Source: an uncultured Planctomycetota bacterium (GTDB taxonomy: Bacteria > Planctomycetota > Phycisphaerae > SM23-33). From it: a stretch of DNA of 64,000 bases. The position numbers and the translations under genes are program-made. Below, piece by piece: positions 39,757-48,717 of the stretch (positions are counted from its first letter, which is position 1; each line of letters opens with the position of its first letter). The notes under the pieces were generated by a model. The model was not told the origin of the DNA and did no database searches. It worked only from the letters and a program-made list of their open reading frames with translations. The stretch is from the NCBI GenBank assembly GCA_903892515.1, contig CAITIS010000094.1, positions 1-64,000 of the forward strand, written 5' to 3'.

Positions 39757-40419
39757 ATGACTCCAACATTGATAGGCAAGAAGATCGGGATGACGCAGGT
39801 CTTTGACGCGGCCGGCGCTGTTCACCCGGTGACGGTCGTCCAGGCCGGGCCGTGTGTCGTCCTGCAGATTAAGACGCCCGAGAAGGACGGCTATCACGCC
39901 GTCCAGATCGGCTTTGAGGACCTCAAGGCCTCGCGGGCGGGCAAGCCTGCCGCCGGCCACGCCGCCAAGGCCAACACCAAGGCCAAGCGTGTGGTTCGCG
40001 AGGTTCGTCTCGACGGCCCGACCGACCTGACGGCCGGCCAGATCGTGAACGTGAGCATCTTCGAGCAGATCGCGGCTGTGGATGTGATCGGCACGAGCAA
40101 GGGCAAGGGCTTCCAGGGCGTTATGAAACGCCACCACTTCGGCGGCCAGTGCAGTAGCCACGGCACGGAGCGTAAGCACCGCGCCCCCGGCTCGATCGGC
40201 AGTTTTGGCACCGACCGTGGTCACGGCGGTGACATCAAAAAAGGCAAGAAGATGGCTGGGCACATGGGCGCGACGCGCATCACCAGCCGAAACCATTCGC
40301 TCGTGGGGGTAGACGCAGAAAACAACCTCCTCCTCATCCAGGGCTCGGTGCCCGGACCCAGCGGCTCATACGTGTTCGTCCGCAAGTCCGTGACGGCCCG
40401 CGTCAAGGCAAAGGCATAG
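39757..40419 (+). CDS. rplC: Ribosomal protein L3
   Basis: 220-residue early-assembly 50S protein. LIGKKIGMTQVFD at the N-terminus, KGKGFQGVMKRHHFGGQCSSHG (the loop reaching the peptidyl-transferase centre) and GATRITSRNHSLVGVDAENNLLLIQGSVPG at the C-terminal half. A Lys/Ala-rich stretch (PAAGHAAKANTKAK) lies at about 65-78. Ten bp to rplD. Confidence 0.98.
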   Translation: MTPTLIGKKIGMTQVFDAAGAVHPVTVVQAGPCVVLQIKTPEKDGYHAVQIGFEDLKASRAGKPAAGHAAKANTKAKRVVREVRLDGPTDLTAGQIVNVSIFEQIAAVDVIGTSKGKGFQGVMKRHHFGGQCSSHGTERKHRAPGSIGSFGTDRGHGGDIKKGKKMAGHMGATRITSRNHSLVGVDAENNLLLIQGSVPGPSGSYVFVRKSVTARVKAKA

Positions 40420-40429
40420 AGGTCGGCAA

Positions 40430-41053
40430 ATGCTGCAAGTACCCGTATACAATATTTCCGGCGAACAGGTCGAGATGCTGTCGATCGAGGACGAGCGTTT
40501 CGGCACCGAGGTCAACGCAGCCCTGGTCAAGCAGGCAGTCGTGGCCTACCACGCCAACAAACGTCAAGGCACCGTGGCCACCAAGACCCGGCACGATGTG
40601 GAAGGCTCGACGCGCAAGCTCTTCCGTCAGAAGGGCACGGGCAACGCCCGCCGCGGTCCCGTCCGCACCAACATCATGAAGGGCGGCGGCAGGGCTTTCG
40701 GCAAGCGGCCGCGTGACTTCCGCCAGGACATGCCCAAGAAGATGCGCAAGGCCGCCCTGAACTCGGTCATCCTGGCCAAGATCCTGGGCGAGAACCTGCT
40801 GGTGATCGAGGGCCTGAAGACCGATCAGCCCAAGACCAAGTTCATGGCCGGCGTGATGAACAAGCTGAAGATCAATCGCTCCTGCCTCCTGACCCTGCCG
40901 GCATATGACACCGTCCTTTTTAAGAGCGCACGCAACTTGCCCGACATCACCGTTACGACGGTGGCCGAGTTGAACGCCTTTGCCGTGGCCACCCGCATGA
41001 AGATGCTGGTGACCCGCGAGGCCATGGACGTGCTGCTGGGAAAGCAGGCCTAA
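40430..41053 (+). CDS. rplD: Ribosomal protein L4
   Basis: 207-residue protein whose loop lines the exit tunnel. KRQGTVATKTRHDVEGSTRKLFRQKGTGNARRGP is the tunnel loop; the globular part follows with KPRDFRQDMPKKMRKAAL-type sequence. In E. coli L4 represses the S10 operon; whether that occurs here is unknown. Three bp to rplW. Confidence 0.97.
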   Translation: MLQVPVYNISGEQVEMLSIEDERFGTEVNAALVKQAVVAYHANKRQGTVATKTRHDVEGSTRKLFRQKGTGNARRGPVRTNIMKGGGRAFGKRPRDFRQDMPKKMRKAALNSVILAKILGENLLVIEGLKTDQPKTKFMAGVMNKLKINRSCLLTLPAYDTVLFKSARNLPDITVTTVAELNAFAVATRMKMLVTREAMDVLLGKQA

Positions 41054-41056
41054 GCG

Positions 41057-41341
41057 ATGGAAAACAATATCTACAACGTGATCGTCCGGCCGCTCGTGAC
41101 CGAAAAGGGCACGCACCAGTCGACCAGGCACAATGCGTACGCCTTCGAAGTCAACGCCGATGCCAACAAGGCTCAGATTCGGCAAGCGGTGGAGAAGATC
41201 TACAGCGTGAAGGTTCTGGAAGTGCGAACGGCCAATCGCAAGGGCAAGCCCCGTCGGTATGGCCGGAGAATGGGCACGACCAGTCATTGGAAGAAGGCCG
41301 TGGTGGTCCTGCACTCCGACCAGCACATTGATTTGTTCTAG
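41057..41341 (+). CDS. rplW: Ribosomal protein L23
   Basis: 94-residue exit-site protein that docks trigger factor and SRP. NVIVRPLVTEKGTHQ at the N-terminus, YAFEVNADANKAQIRQAVEKIYSVKV in the middle, then the basic GKPRRYGRRMG loop. Eighteen bp to rplB. Confidence 0.97.
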   Translation: MENNIYNVIVRPLVTEKGTHQSTRHNAYAFEVNADANKAQIRQAVEKIYSVKVLEVRTANRKGKPRRYGRRMGTTSHWKKAVVVLHSDQHIDLF

Positions 41342-41359
41342 AAGCATTGGACGAACGCT

Positions 41360-42211
41360 ATGACGATTAGAGTTTACAAGCCGACATCCGCGGGGCGCCG
41401 CGTTGCCAGCGTGAACATGCGCGAGGAAGTGACCTCGACCACGCCGGAAAAGTCGCTGCTGGTGCCAAACCGGAAGACTGGTGGCCGCAACAACCAGGGC
41501 TTCATCACCAGCCGGTGCCGTGGCGGCGGAAACAAGCAGATGTACCGGCTGATCGACTTCCGTCGCAACAAGGACGGGTTCGAAGGCACGGTGGCCACGA
41601 TCGAGTATGATCCCAACCGCTCATGCTTCATCGCCCTGGTGTACTACACCGATGGCGAGAAGCGGTACATCCTGGCCCCGCAAGGGCTGAAGGTTGGCGC
41701 CAAGATCTATTCGGGTGCCGAGGCCGAGCCGCGGCTGGGCAACTGCCTGCCGATGTCCAAGATCCCCACGGGCTTGGAAATCCACAACATTGAAATGACC
41801 AAAGGCCGGGGCGGCCAGCTGGTCCGCACTGCTGGCGGCGTGGCTCGCTTGGCGGCCAAGGACGGCAAGTGGGCCCACGTGCTGCTGCCCAGCGGCGAGC
41901 TTCGCATGGTCGAAGCGGCTTGCCGGGCGACGATTGGCCAGCTCAGCAATCCGGATTTCATCAATGCTCGGTTGGGCAAGGCCGGTCGCAACCGTCACCT
42001 GGGTCGCCGCCCGCACGTTCGCGGCGTGGCCATGAACCCGGTAGCCCACCCGCTGGGCGGTGGTGAAGGCCGGTCAGGCGGCGGTCGCCATCCTTGCAGT
42101 CGAACCGGTAAGTTGGCCAAGGGCGGCAAGACGCGAAAGCCAAAGAAGCTATCTAACAAGCTGATCCTTCGCCGGCGTCGCAATGTCCGGTACGGTCAAT
42201 TGGTTCTGTAG
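41360..42211 (+). CDS. rplB: Ribosomal protein L2
   Basis: 283-residue peptidyl-transferase-centre protein. [35 protein letters not shown], the SH3-like middle domain and the conserved [19 protein letters not shown] loop with the key His. A basic C-terminal tail ([17 protein letters not shown]). Fifteen bp to rpsS. Confidence 0.98.
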   Translation: MTIRVYKPTSAGRRVASVNMREEVTSTTPEKSLLVPNRKTGGRNNQGFITSRCRGGGNKQMYRLIDFRRNKDGFEGTVATIEYDPNRSCFIALVYYTDGEKRYILAPQGLKVGAKIYSGAEAEPRLGNCLPMSKIPTGLEIHNIEMTKGRGGQLVRTAGGVARLAAKDGKWAHVLLPSGELRMVEAACRATIGQLSNPDFINARLGKAGRNRHLGRRPHVRGVAMNPVAHPLGGGEGRSGGGRHPCSRTGKLAKGGKTRKPKKLSNKLILRRRRNVRYGQLVL

Positions 42212-42225
42212 ACGGGTGAATTGAA

Positions 42226-42504
42226 ATGTCGAGAAGCCTGAAAAAAGGCCCATACGTAGTTGAGAAGGTCTTCAAGAAGGTGTTGAAGCAGAAGGACTCC
42301 GGCAGCCGCGAGCCGATCAAGACGTGGGCTCGCGCCTGTACGATTGTGCCGGAGTTCGTCGGACACACCTTCATGGTGCATAACGGCAAGCTCTTCCACA
42401 AGGTGTTCGTGGTTGAGGACATGGTGGGCCATAAGCTGGGCGAGTTCAGTCCCACGCGTATGTTCCGCGGGCACACCGAAGCCAAGAAAGCCGCCGCATC
42501 TTAA
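42226..42504 (+). CDS. rpsS: Ribosomal protein S19
   Basis: 92-residue 30S head protein with [10 protein letters not shown] at the start, [20 protein letters not shown] in the middle and [14 protein letters not shown] at the end. It forms a pair with S13 at the A-site finger. The short tail after GH is Ala/Lys-rich. Confidence 0.98.
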   Translation: MSRSLKKGPYVVEKVFKKVLKQKDSGSREPIKTWARACTIVPEFVGHTFMVHNGKLFHKVFVVEDMVGHKLGEFSPTRMFRGHTEAKKAAAS

Positions 42505-42526
42505 GGCGGCCTAGGTGAATACAGCA

Positions 42527-42859
42527 ATGGCTTGGAAAGCACAACATAGATACGCCAAGATGAGCGCTCGTAAAGTCCGTCTCATCGTGGACATGATTCG
42601 TGGGCAGGACGTTAACAAGGCCTTGGCCGTGCTGAAGTTCAGCCCCAACCGCGGCGCCGCCTTGGTGCGCAAGGTTCTGAACTCGGCCATTGCCAACGCC
42701 GATCAGGCCGAGGCCGACGTGGAGTCTTTGGTCGTCCAGGCCGCCTACGTTGACGAGGCCCCGACCATGAAACGCTTCCAGGAAAAGGATCGCGGCCGAG
42801 CCTTCCCCATCCGCAAGCGAAACAGCCACATTACCGTTGTGGTGGAGGAGGCGAAGTAA
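42527..42859 (+). CDS. rplV: Ribosomal protein L22
   Basis: 110-residue tunnel protein. ATG 42527 (MAWKAQHRYAKMSARKVRLI) is favoured over the GTG at 42515 because TAGGTGA (42512-42518) is 8 nt before it. The beta-hairpin region FQEKDRGRAFPIRKRNSHI is present. Its stop shares one base with the rpsC start (TAATG). Confidence 0.97.
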   Translation: MAWKAQHRYAKMSARKVRLIVDMIRGQDVNKALAVLKFSPNRGAALVRKVLNSAIANADQAEADVESLVVQAAYVDEAPTMKRFQEKDRGRAFPIRKRNSHITVVVEEAK

Positions 42860-43746
42860 TGGGTCAGAAAGTATCACCAATCGGGTTCCGTACCGGCATA
42901 ACGCTGGGTTGGAAGAGCCGCTGGTTCGCACCCAAGAGCAACTTCGGTGAGTTCCTCATCGAAGACTACAAGGTGCGCAAGTTCATCGACCAGAAGCTCA
43001 ACCGCCAGCCACCGTATGCGGCCGTTGCCAGCATCGATATCGAGCGGACGCGCGAAGAGGTCAAGGTCACGCTGCGGACGGCACGTCCGGGCTTGGTCAT
43101 CGGCCCCCGCGGCGCCGAAGTCGACAAGCTCAAGGGCGAGCTGGAAGAACTTACGAATCGCCGGGTGAATCTGAATATCGTCGAAGTGATTCGGCCGGAC
43201 CTGGACGCGAAGCTGGCCGCCGAGGCGATTTCCGAGCAGCTCAAGCGGCGTGCGAGTTTCCGCCGGGCGATCAAGATGCGGTGCGAAGCGATCATGCAGG
43301 CCGGAGCCAAGGGCGTAAAGATTCAGGTGGCCGGCCGGATCGGCGGGGCGGAGATGAGCCGGACGGTCAAGCAGATCATGGGCTCGATTCCGCTGCACAC
43401 GCTAGACGCCGACGTGGATTATGGATTCGCCACGAGCTTCACGACGTACGGCGCGCTGGGCGTAAAGGTTTGGATTTACCGCGGGATGTTCGGCGAGACG
43501 GTTTCGCCGGATGAGGCCGGTGAACCCGGTCAGACCGGCGGCTTCCGTCCCGAGCGTCGTCCGCGTCGCGGTGGGCCGGGTGGCCCAGGCGGTCCGGGTG
43601 GTGGTCGTGGTCCTGGCGGCGGGCGTGGTGGCGCCGGTGGCGCTGGCGGTCGCGGCTTTGGCGGCGGTGGTGGCGGCGGCGGACGTGGTCCGCGGCGTGG
43701 CAGCCGGCCCGAGGGCGGCGATGCAGGCGCCCCGCCCGCTCCGTAG
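42859..43746 (+). CDS. rpsC: Ribosomal protein S3 with RGG-like C-terminal extension
   Basis: 295 residues against the usual 210-240. The N-terminal MGQKVSPIGFR, the KH domain with GPRG (82-85), and the C-terminal S3 domain ending near IYRGMFGET (207-214) are standard. Residues 225-295 are a Gly/Arg/Pro-rich tail of RGG-like character. S3 lines the mRNA entry channel, so such a tail could bind RNA. The start overlaps the rplV stop by one base. Confidence 0.97.
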   Translation: MGQKVSPIGFRTGITLGWKSRWFAPKSNFGEFLIEDYKVRKFIDQKLNRQPPYAAVASIDIERTREEVKVTLRTARPGLVIGPRGAEVDKLKGELEELTNRRVNLNIVEVIRPDLDAKLAAEAISEQLKRRASFRRAIKMRCEAIMQAGAKGVKIQVAGRIGGAEMSRTVKQIMGSIPLHTLDADVDYGFATSFTTYGALGVKVWIYRGMFGETVSPDEAGEPGQTGGFRPERRPRRGGPGGPGGPGGGRGPGGGRGGAGGAGGRGFGGGGGGGGRGPRRGSRPEGGDAGAPPAP

Positions 43747-43802
43747 CGGTGGACTTCGAGTATCAGGTTTTCTGTTAGCAAGATAGACAGAGAGAGCATG
43801 CT

Positions 43803-44225
43803 ATGGCGTTGATGCCAAAACGAGTCAAGCACCGAAAGTCCCAGCGAGGCCGGGTTCGCGGCAACGCGACCAGGGGCAACTTCGTGGCCTTCGGTGACTT
43901 TGGATTGCAGACGTTGGAGCCGGCGTGGATCACCGCTCGGCAGATCGAGGCAGGCCGAGTGACGGCAACGCACTTTCTGCATCGCGAAGGCCGAGTGTTC
44001 ATTCGGATCTTCCCGGACAAGCCGGTGTCGTCCAAGCCGCTGGAGACTCGAATGGGCAAGGGCAAGGGCGAGCCTGAGTTCTGGGTCGCTCCTGTCAAGC
44101 CGGGCACGGTGCTCTTCGAAGTCGGTGGCGTAGACGAAGAGACGGCCAAGCTGACTCTCAAGCGCGTGGCGCACAAGATGCCGGTCAAGTGCCGGCTGAT
44201 CGCCCGGCTACACAGTGTGAAATAA
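43803..44225 (+). CDS. rplP: Ribosomal protein L16
   Basis: 140-residue A-site-proximal 50S protein: [16 protein letters not shown] start ([19 protein letters not shown]), [19 protein letters not shown], and the [23 protein letters not shown] segment. Lies 56 bp after the S3 tail, with a ribosome site GAGAGAGC before ATG. Confidence 0.98.
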   Translation: MALMPKRVKHRKSQRGRVRGNATRGNFVAFGDFGLQTLEPAWITARQIEAGRVTATHFLHREGRVFIRIFPDKPVSSKPLETRMGKGKGEPEFWVAPVKPGTVLFEVGGVDEETAKLTLKRVAHKMPVKCRLIARLHSVK

Positions 44226-44240
44226 CAAGGCGGTAGGGCG

Positions 44241-44453
44241 ATGAAATCCAAGGAACTCAGAGAACTGTCGGACCAGGAGCTCGTCTCGGAATTAGAGCGT
44301 CTGCACCGGCATCTGTTTGAATTGCGGGCCCAGGCGGTGACGGAGAAACTCGCTGACGACAGCGCCATCACCAAGACCAAGCGGGACATTGCAAGGATTC
44401 TGACGGTTCAGCGTCAGCGGCAAATGGCCGCGGCCACCGGGCAGGGAGCGTAG
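44241..44453 (+). CDS. rpmC: Ribosomal protein L29
   Basis: 70-residue two-helix protein near the exit tunnel. MKSKELRELSDQELVSELERL, then the conserved LHRHLFELRAQ and KTKRDIARILTVQRQRQ. Fifteen bp after rplP, 9 bp before rpsQ. Confidence 0.96.
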   Translation: MKSKELRELSDQELVSELERLHRHLFELRAQAVTEKLADDSAITKTKRDIARILTVQRQRQMAAATGQGA

Positions 44454-44462
44454 CGCAACAAC

Positions 44463-44741
44463 ATGGAAACCACGCAAAGCAAAGAGCGCAGTCAGATCGT
44501 GTCGGAGGTCGGTGTCGTTGACTCCATCTCCGGCCGCCAGACGATTCGCATCATGCTGTCCAACCTTGTGAAGGAAGAACAGTATGGCAAGTATCGCAAG
44601 CGGCGCACGCGGCTGGCAGTGCATGACGAAAAGCAAGAGGCGCAGGTGGGCGATACCGTGGAAGTTTCGCGGTGCCGGCCCCTGTCCAAGAGGAAGGCCT
44701 GGCGTCTGGTCCGCATCGTGAAGCGAGCCAACGTAGCCTGA
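44463..44741 (+). CDS. rpsQ: Ribosomal protein S17
   Basis: 92-residue primary 16S-binding OB-fold protein. [43 protein letters not shown] and a final [16 protein letters not shown]. The N-terminus has about 10 polar residues before the fold begins. 35 bp before rplN. Confidence 0.96.
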   Translation: METTQSKERSQIVSEVGVVDSISGRQTIRIMLSNLVKEEQYGKYRKRRTRLAVHDEKQEAQVGDTVEVSRCRPLSKRKAWRLVRIVKRANVA

Positions 44742-44776
44742 GCCTTTGGCCCAGTAGACCCAAAGAGGAATTTTCC

Positions 44777-45163
44777 GTGATTCAGCAGGAAATGAAACTC
44801 GACATCGCCGACAACACCGGCGCCAAGCGAGCCGAGTGCATCAAGGTGCTCGGCGGCTCGACGGCCCGCGGTAAGTTTACGCGGCGGGTGGCGACGGTTG
44901 GCGACGTGATCATCTGTGCGGTCAAAAAGGCCACGCCAGGCGGCGAGGTCAAGCAGGGCGACGTCGTCCGCTGCGTGGTCGTGCGGACGCGGTTTCCCGT
45001 GCGTCGGAAGGACGGCTCGTACGTCCGGTTCGACCACAGTGCCGCGGTCATTATTGACACGGACGGCAACCCGCGCGGCACGCGTATTTTCGGCGCGGTG
45101 GCGCGCGAGTTGCGTGAGAAGAACTTCATGAAAATCGTGTCCCTGGCTTCGGAGGTCGTCTGA
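44777..45163 (+). CDS. rplN: Ribosomal protein L14
   Basis: 128-residue 50S protein. GTG 44777 gives [34 protein letters not shown] at 44764-44770 places the ribosome there, whereas the longer frame (44672) overlaps rps[19 protein letters not shown] and [22 protein letters not shown] are canonical. TGATG-type one-base overlap with rplX. Confidence 0.97.
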   Translation: MIQQEMKLDIADNTGAKRAECIKVLGGSTARGKFTRRVATVGDVIICAVKKATPGGEVKQGDVVRCVVVRTRFPVRRKDGSYVRFDHSAAVIIDTDGNPRGTRIFGAVARELREKNFMKIVSLASEVV

Positions 45164-45501
45164 TGTCGACGCACATACGCAAGGGTGACACGGTGATGGT
45201 GATGGCCGGAGATGACAAGGGCAAGACCGGCGAGGTGCTGCGGGTGGATAGCCGCAACCACAAGGTTCTTGTCCAGGGCATCAACCGGGTGTTCCGGCAC
45301 CTCAAGCGGAGCAAGCAGCATCCGCAGGGTGGTCGTATTCAGAAGGAACTGCCGATCGACTCCTGCAAGGTGTTGCCGGTGGATCCGACGAACCAGAAGC
45401 CTACTCGCGTTCGCTTCCGGATCGGCTCTGACGGTCTGAAGGAACGCGTGGCAGTCAAGTCCGGCGCCGTGCTGGGCGTAGTCAAGAAGAAGTCGGAATA
45501 G
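45163..45501 (+). CDS. rplX: Ribosomal protein L24
   Basis: 112-residue assembly initiator with an N-terminal KOW motif (IRKGDTVMVMAGDDKGKTGEVLRV), VLVQGINRVFRHLK and a C-terminal RVRFRIGSDGLKERVAVKSG. Start shares one base with the rplN stop. Eleven bp to rplE. Confidence 0.97.
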   Translation: MSTHIRKGDTVMVMAGDDKGKTGEVLRVDSRNHKVLVQGINRVFRHLKRSKQHPQGGRIQKELPIDSCKVLPVDPTNQKPTRVRFRIGSDGLKERVAVKSGAVLGVVKKKSE

Positions 45502-45511
45502 CGAGGCAGCG

Positions 45512-46054
45512 ATGGTCGCTCGTCTGCAAGACATTTACAGTAAGGCGGTTCTGCCGGAGTTGGCCAAGGAGTTTAGCCTGGTCAATCCCATGGCGGCGCC
45601 GCGTATAAACAAAGTTGTGATCTCCATGGGCATGGGCAAGGTCGCCAGCGAGGAAGGCAGATTGGAAGCCGCCGCCGCTGAGCTGGGCCAGATTGTCGGC
45701 CAGAGGCCCGTGATCACGTTGGCCCGCAAGAGCATTTCCAACTTCAAGCTCCGCGAGGGCATGAAGGTTGGCATCAAGGTTACGCTCCGCGGGCAGAGAA
45801 TGTGGGAGTTCCTGGACCGGCTGATCAGCCTGGCCATCCCGCGCGTCAAGGACTTCCGTGGGCTCTCGCCCAGCGGTTTCGACGGGCGTGGCAGCTACAA
45901 CATGGGCCTGAGCGAACAGACGGTCTTTCCCGAGATCGACCCGGACAAGGTCAAGTTCATCCAGGGCATGAACATTACGATCGTGACCAGTGCGCCCAAT
46001 GACGAGCAGGCCCGGCGGTTGCTGGCCTTGTTGGGCATGCCCTTCCGTACCTAA
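45512..46054 (+). CDS. rplE: Ribosomal protein L5
   Basis: 180-residue 5S-rRNA-binding protein. INKVVISMGMGKVASEEG, RPVITLARKSISNFKLREGMKVGIKVTLRG, then RDFRGLSPSGFDGRGSYNMGLSEQTVFPEI and the ending AQARRLLALLGMPF-like DEQARRLLALLGMPFRT. Ten bp to rpsN. Confidence 0.98.
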   Translation: MVARLQDIYSKAVLPELAKEFSLVNPMAAPRINKVVISMGMGKVASEEGRLEAAAAELGQIVGQRPVITLARKSISNFKLREGMKVGIKVTLRGQRMWEFLDRLISLAIPRVKDFRGLSPSGFDGRGSYNMGLSEQTVFPEIDPDKVKFIQGMNITIVTSAPNDEQARRLLALLGMPFRT

Positions 46055-46063
46055 GAGGACACA

Positions 46064-46249
46064 ATGGCAACATCGGCGCAAATAGCCAAAAGTAAGAAGC
46101 CCCCGAAGTTTTCCACGCGGGCCCGGACTCGCTGCGAGATATGCGGCCGGCCGCGCGCGGTATACCAGAAGTTCCGCATTTGCCGCATCTGCCTGCGGAA
46201 CCTGGCCGCCGAGGGCAAGATCCCGGGCATGCGGAAAGCGAGCTGGTAG
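46064..46249 (+). CDS. rpsN: Ribosomal protein S14, zinc-binding type
   Basis: 61-residue short S14 with two CxxC pairs (RCEICGRPR and [11 protein letters not shown]), the zinc-dependent form. The N-terminus is basic ([20 protein letters not shown]). Six bp to rpsH. Confidence 0.97.
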   Translation: MATSAQIAKSKKPPKFSTRARTRCEICGRPRAVYQKFRICRICLRNLAAEGKIPGMRKASW

Positions 46250-46255
46250 AGAGCT

Positions 46256-46657
46256 ATGAGTTTATCCGACCCCATTGCCGACATGCTGACCCGTATCCGC
46301 AACGCCATTCATGGGCACCGCACCACGGTTAATATCCGTGCGACCAGTGCCTGCGACGGCGTGGCCGCTGTGCTGAAGCAGGAAGGTTACATTGACGACT
46401 ACGCCCGTGTCGACGACGGCACCAAGCAGGGCAGTATTCGCGTGTACCTTCGCTACGGCCCGGCCGGCGAAGACGTGATTCAGGAAATCCAAAGAGTCTC
46501 TAAGCCTGGCCGCCGTGTGTACAGCGGCGTAGACGAATTGCCCCGCCCGTTGGACGGGATGGGTATCTGCATCGTCTCCACCAGCAAGGGCGTTTTCTCA
46601 GACCGCCAGTGCCGTGAACAGAAAATCGGCGGCGAAGTGCTATGCACGGTCTGCTAG
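46256..46657 (+). CDS. rpsH: Ribosomal protein S8
   Basis: 133-residue central-domain protein and, in E. coli, repressor of the spc operon. MSLSDPIADMLTRIRNAI, then IDDYARVDDGTKQGSIRVYL and the C-terminal STSKGVFSDRQCREQKIGGEVLCTV. Ten bp to rplF. Confidence 0.98.
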   Translation: MSLSDPIADMLTRIRNAIHGHRTTVNIRATSACDGVAAVLKQEGYIDDYARVDDGTKQGSIRVYLRYGPAGEDVIQEIQRVSKPGRRVYSGVDELPRPLDGMGICIVSTSKGVFSDRQCREQKIGGEVLCTVC

Positions 46658-46667
46658 GACAGTTGCG

Positions 46668-47249
46668 ATGTCACGCATAGGAAAAAAACCGGTTGCCGTG
46701 CCCGAAGGCGTAAAAGTCTCGGTGCAAGGCTCGACCATCAACATCGAAGGCCCCAAGGGCAAGCTGGCATGGACGGCCCGGTCTGAGGTGAGCGTTGCTT
46801 TCGACGCCGCCGCTAAGACCGTTACCGTCACCCGGCAGGACGACGAACGCCTGAGCAAGGCACTGCACGGCACGACGCGCATGATCATTGCCAATATGAT
46901 CGAAGGCGTCCGCACCGGCTACCTCAAGAAGCTTGAGGTGTACGGCGTGGGCTACGGCGTGGCGGTGCAGGGGAGCAAGCTGATGATGACTGTCGGCTAC
47001 TCCCAGCCTAAGCCGTTCGATATCCCCGAAGGCGTGAAGGTGGAGATTCAGACACCCCAGGCCAGAGGCGAGTCCGAGCCGGCACGCTTCAGCGTGGCCG
47101 GGCCGGATAAGCAGATGGTGGGCGAGTTCGCCGCCAGGGTCCGCAAGTGCCGTCCGCCCGAGCCGTACAAGGGCAAGGGCATTCGGTACACGGGCGAGTA
47201 CGTCCGGCGCAAGGTCGGCAAGGCCTTCGGCGGAGCGGGCACGGGCTGA
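46668..47249 (+). CDS. rplF: Ribosomal protein L6
   Basis: 193 residues from ATG 46668 (MSRIGKKPVAVPEGV). The longer frame would overlap rpsH by 44 nt. Two L6 repeats are seen: VQGSTINIEGPKGKLAW and VGYGVAVQGSKLMMTVGYSQP, then the C-terminal PPEPYKGKGIRYTGEYVRRK signature. 73 bp to rplR. Confidence 0.97.
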   Translation: MSRIGKKPVAVPEGVKVSVQGSTINIEGPKGKLAWTARSEVSVAFDAAAKTVTVTRQDDERLSKALHGTTRMIIANMIEGVRTGYLKKLEVYGVGYGVAVQGSKLMMTVGYSQPKPFDIPEGVKVEIQTPQARGESEPARFSVAGPDKQMVGEFAARVRKCRPPEPYKGKGIRYTGEYVRRKVGKAFGGAGTG

Positions 47250-47322
47250 TAGAGCCTTGGCTGCGTGAACGTAAACGAGACAGGACACGGCCAGTCATTG
47301 GCCGGTGCAAGGTGAGCAAGAG

Positions 47323-47691
47323 ATGAAGCGCCTGATTGAGAAGATCGCACGGCATGAACGGCGGAAACACCGGATTCGCCGGCGCGTCAACGGTACGACT
47401 GAGCGGCCTCGGCTGACGGTGTTCCGCAGCCACAAGAACATTTACGCTCAGATCATCGACGACGTGGTCGGCAAGACATTGGTGTCCGCCTCCACCAAAG
47501 ACAAGGCCACGGCGGCCGACCTGGGCTACGGCGGGAACAGGGCCGCCGCCACCAAGGTCGGCAACACCCTGGCGGAAAAGGCCATCCAGGCCGGCATCAA
47601 GAAGGTCGTATTCGATCGCAACGGCTACGCCTATCACGGGCGAATCCGGGAATTGGCCGACGCGGCCCGCAAGGCGGGGCTGGAGTTCTAA
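47323..47691 (+). CDS. rplR: Ribosomal protein L18
   Basis: 122-residue 5S-binding protein. ATG 47323 has AAGGTGAG (47309-47316) 6 nt upstream, better than GTG 47305. [37 protein letters not shown] and [28 protein letters not shown] are canonical. Confidence 0.97.
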   Translation: MKRLIEKIARHERRKHRIRRRVNGTTERPRLTVFRSHKNIYAQIIDDVVGKTLVSASTKDKATAADLGYGGNRAAATKVGNTLAEKAIQAGIKKVVFDRNGYAYHGRIRELADAARKAGLEF

Positions 47692-47713
47692 ACAGCCGCA
47701 CAGGAGCAGACAG

Positions 47714-48226
47714 TTGAGCCGAACGAACACAAAATTTGGACGTGGTGGCTTTCCCGCTGAAGAAGGCGGGATGGAAGATCACGTCGTGAAGATTTATCGG
47801 TGCGCCAAGGTCGTCAAGGGCGGGCGCCGGTTCCGCTTTGCCGCACTGGTCATCATTGGTGACCGCAACGGCACGGTGGGCATCGGCTACGGCAAAGCCA
47901 ACGAAGTGCCGTCCGCCGTCGACAAGGGCATCAAGAACGCTCACAAGCAGACGTTCAAGATCAGCCTGAAGGGCCACACGATTCCCCACCGGGTGGAGTC
48001 GCGGTATGGCGCCAGCAAGGTGATCCTTGTGCCGGCCTCGGAAGGCACGGGCGTCATTGCCGGCGTGCATCTCCGGCCACTGCTGGAGCTGGCGGGCATC
48101 CGGAACGTGCTGACCAAGGCACACGGATCGACCAATCCCAAGAACATGGTCCAGGCAGGGGCTGTTGCCCTGCGGCGGCTGCGGACTCCCGAAAAGGTGG
48201 CCGAGTTGCGCGGAGTTACGCTATGA
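47714..48226 (+). CDS. rpsE: Ribosomal protein S5
   Basis: 170 residues from a TTG start with AGGAG (47702-47706) 7 nt before it. HVVKIYRCAKVVKGGRRFRFAALVIIGDRNG and VGIGYGKANEVPSAVDKG, then GVIAGVHLRPLLELAGIRNVLTKAHGS. The stop overlaps the rplO start (ATGA). rpmD (L30), which usually sits between these two genes, is absent. Confidence 0.97.
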   Translation: MSRTNTKFGRGGFPAEEGGMEDHVVKIYRCAKVVKGGRRFRFAALVIIGDRNGTVGIGYGKANEVPSAVDKGIKNAHKQTFKISLKGHTIPHRVESRYGASKVILVPASEGTGVIAGVHLRPLLELAGIRNVLTKAHGSTNPKNMVQAGAVALRRLRTPEKVAELRGVTL

Positions 48227-48672
48227 ATCTCGACGAAATCCTAAGTTTAGCAGGCAAGCATAGGCGCTCGGTGCGCGTCGGTCGTGGCCGGGGCAGTGGT
48301 CGCGGCAAGACGTCGCGTCGCGGCCAGAAGGGCGGCGGCGCTCGCGCTGGCTGGAAGGCCCGGTTCGGCGGCGAAGGCGGCCAGAACCCGATCTTGAAGC
48401 GCATCCCGAAGCGCGGCTTCAATAACAAGAACTTCCGCGTTGCATACCAGGCCCTGAATGTCGAGGACCTGGAAGTGTTCAACGATGGCGACCGCGTGGA
48501 CATCCAGATGCTCGTCACGAGCAAGGTGCTTCACCCGAACAACATGCTGGTGAAGATCCTGGGCAACGGCACGTTGTCCAAGAAGCTGACGGTTGTGGCT
48601 CATGCGTTCTCCGCCTCGGCGGAGGAAAAGATCCGTGCCGCAGGTGGCAGCACGGAGAAGATCAGCGCCTAG
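48223..48672 (+). CDS. rplO: Ribosomal protein L15
   Basis: 149-residue 50S protein. The Gly/Arg-rich N-terminal region (RRSVRVGRGRGSGRGKTSRRG) and GWKARFGGEGGQNPILKRIPKRGF, then the globular FSASAEEKIRAAGGSTEKI. Coupled to rpsE by a 4-bp overlap; secY starts 46 bp later. Confidence 0.97.
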   Translation: MNLDEILSLAGKHRRSVRVGRGRGSGRGKTSRRGQKGGGARAGWKARFGGEGGQNPILKRIPKRGFNNKNFRVAYQALNVEDLEVFNDGDRVDIQMLVTSKVLHPNNMLVKILGNGTLSKKLTVVAHAFSASAEEKIRAAGGSTEKISA

Positions 48673-48717
48673 TCACGATGTAACGGCCGATGGACGGGCC
48701 GAAATGGAATTGACGGA

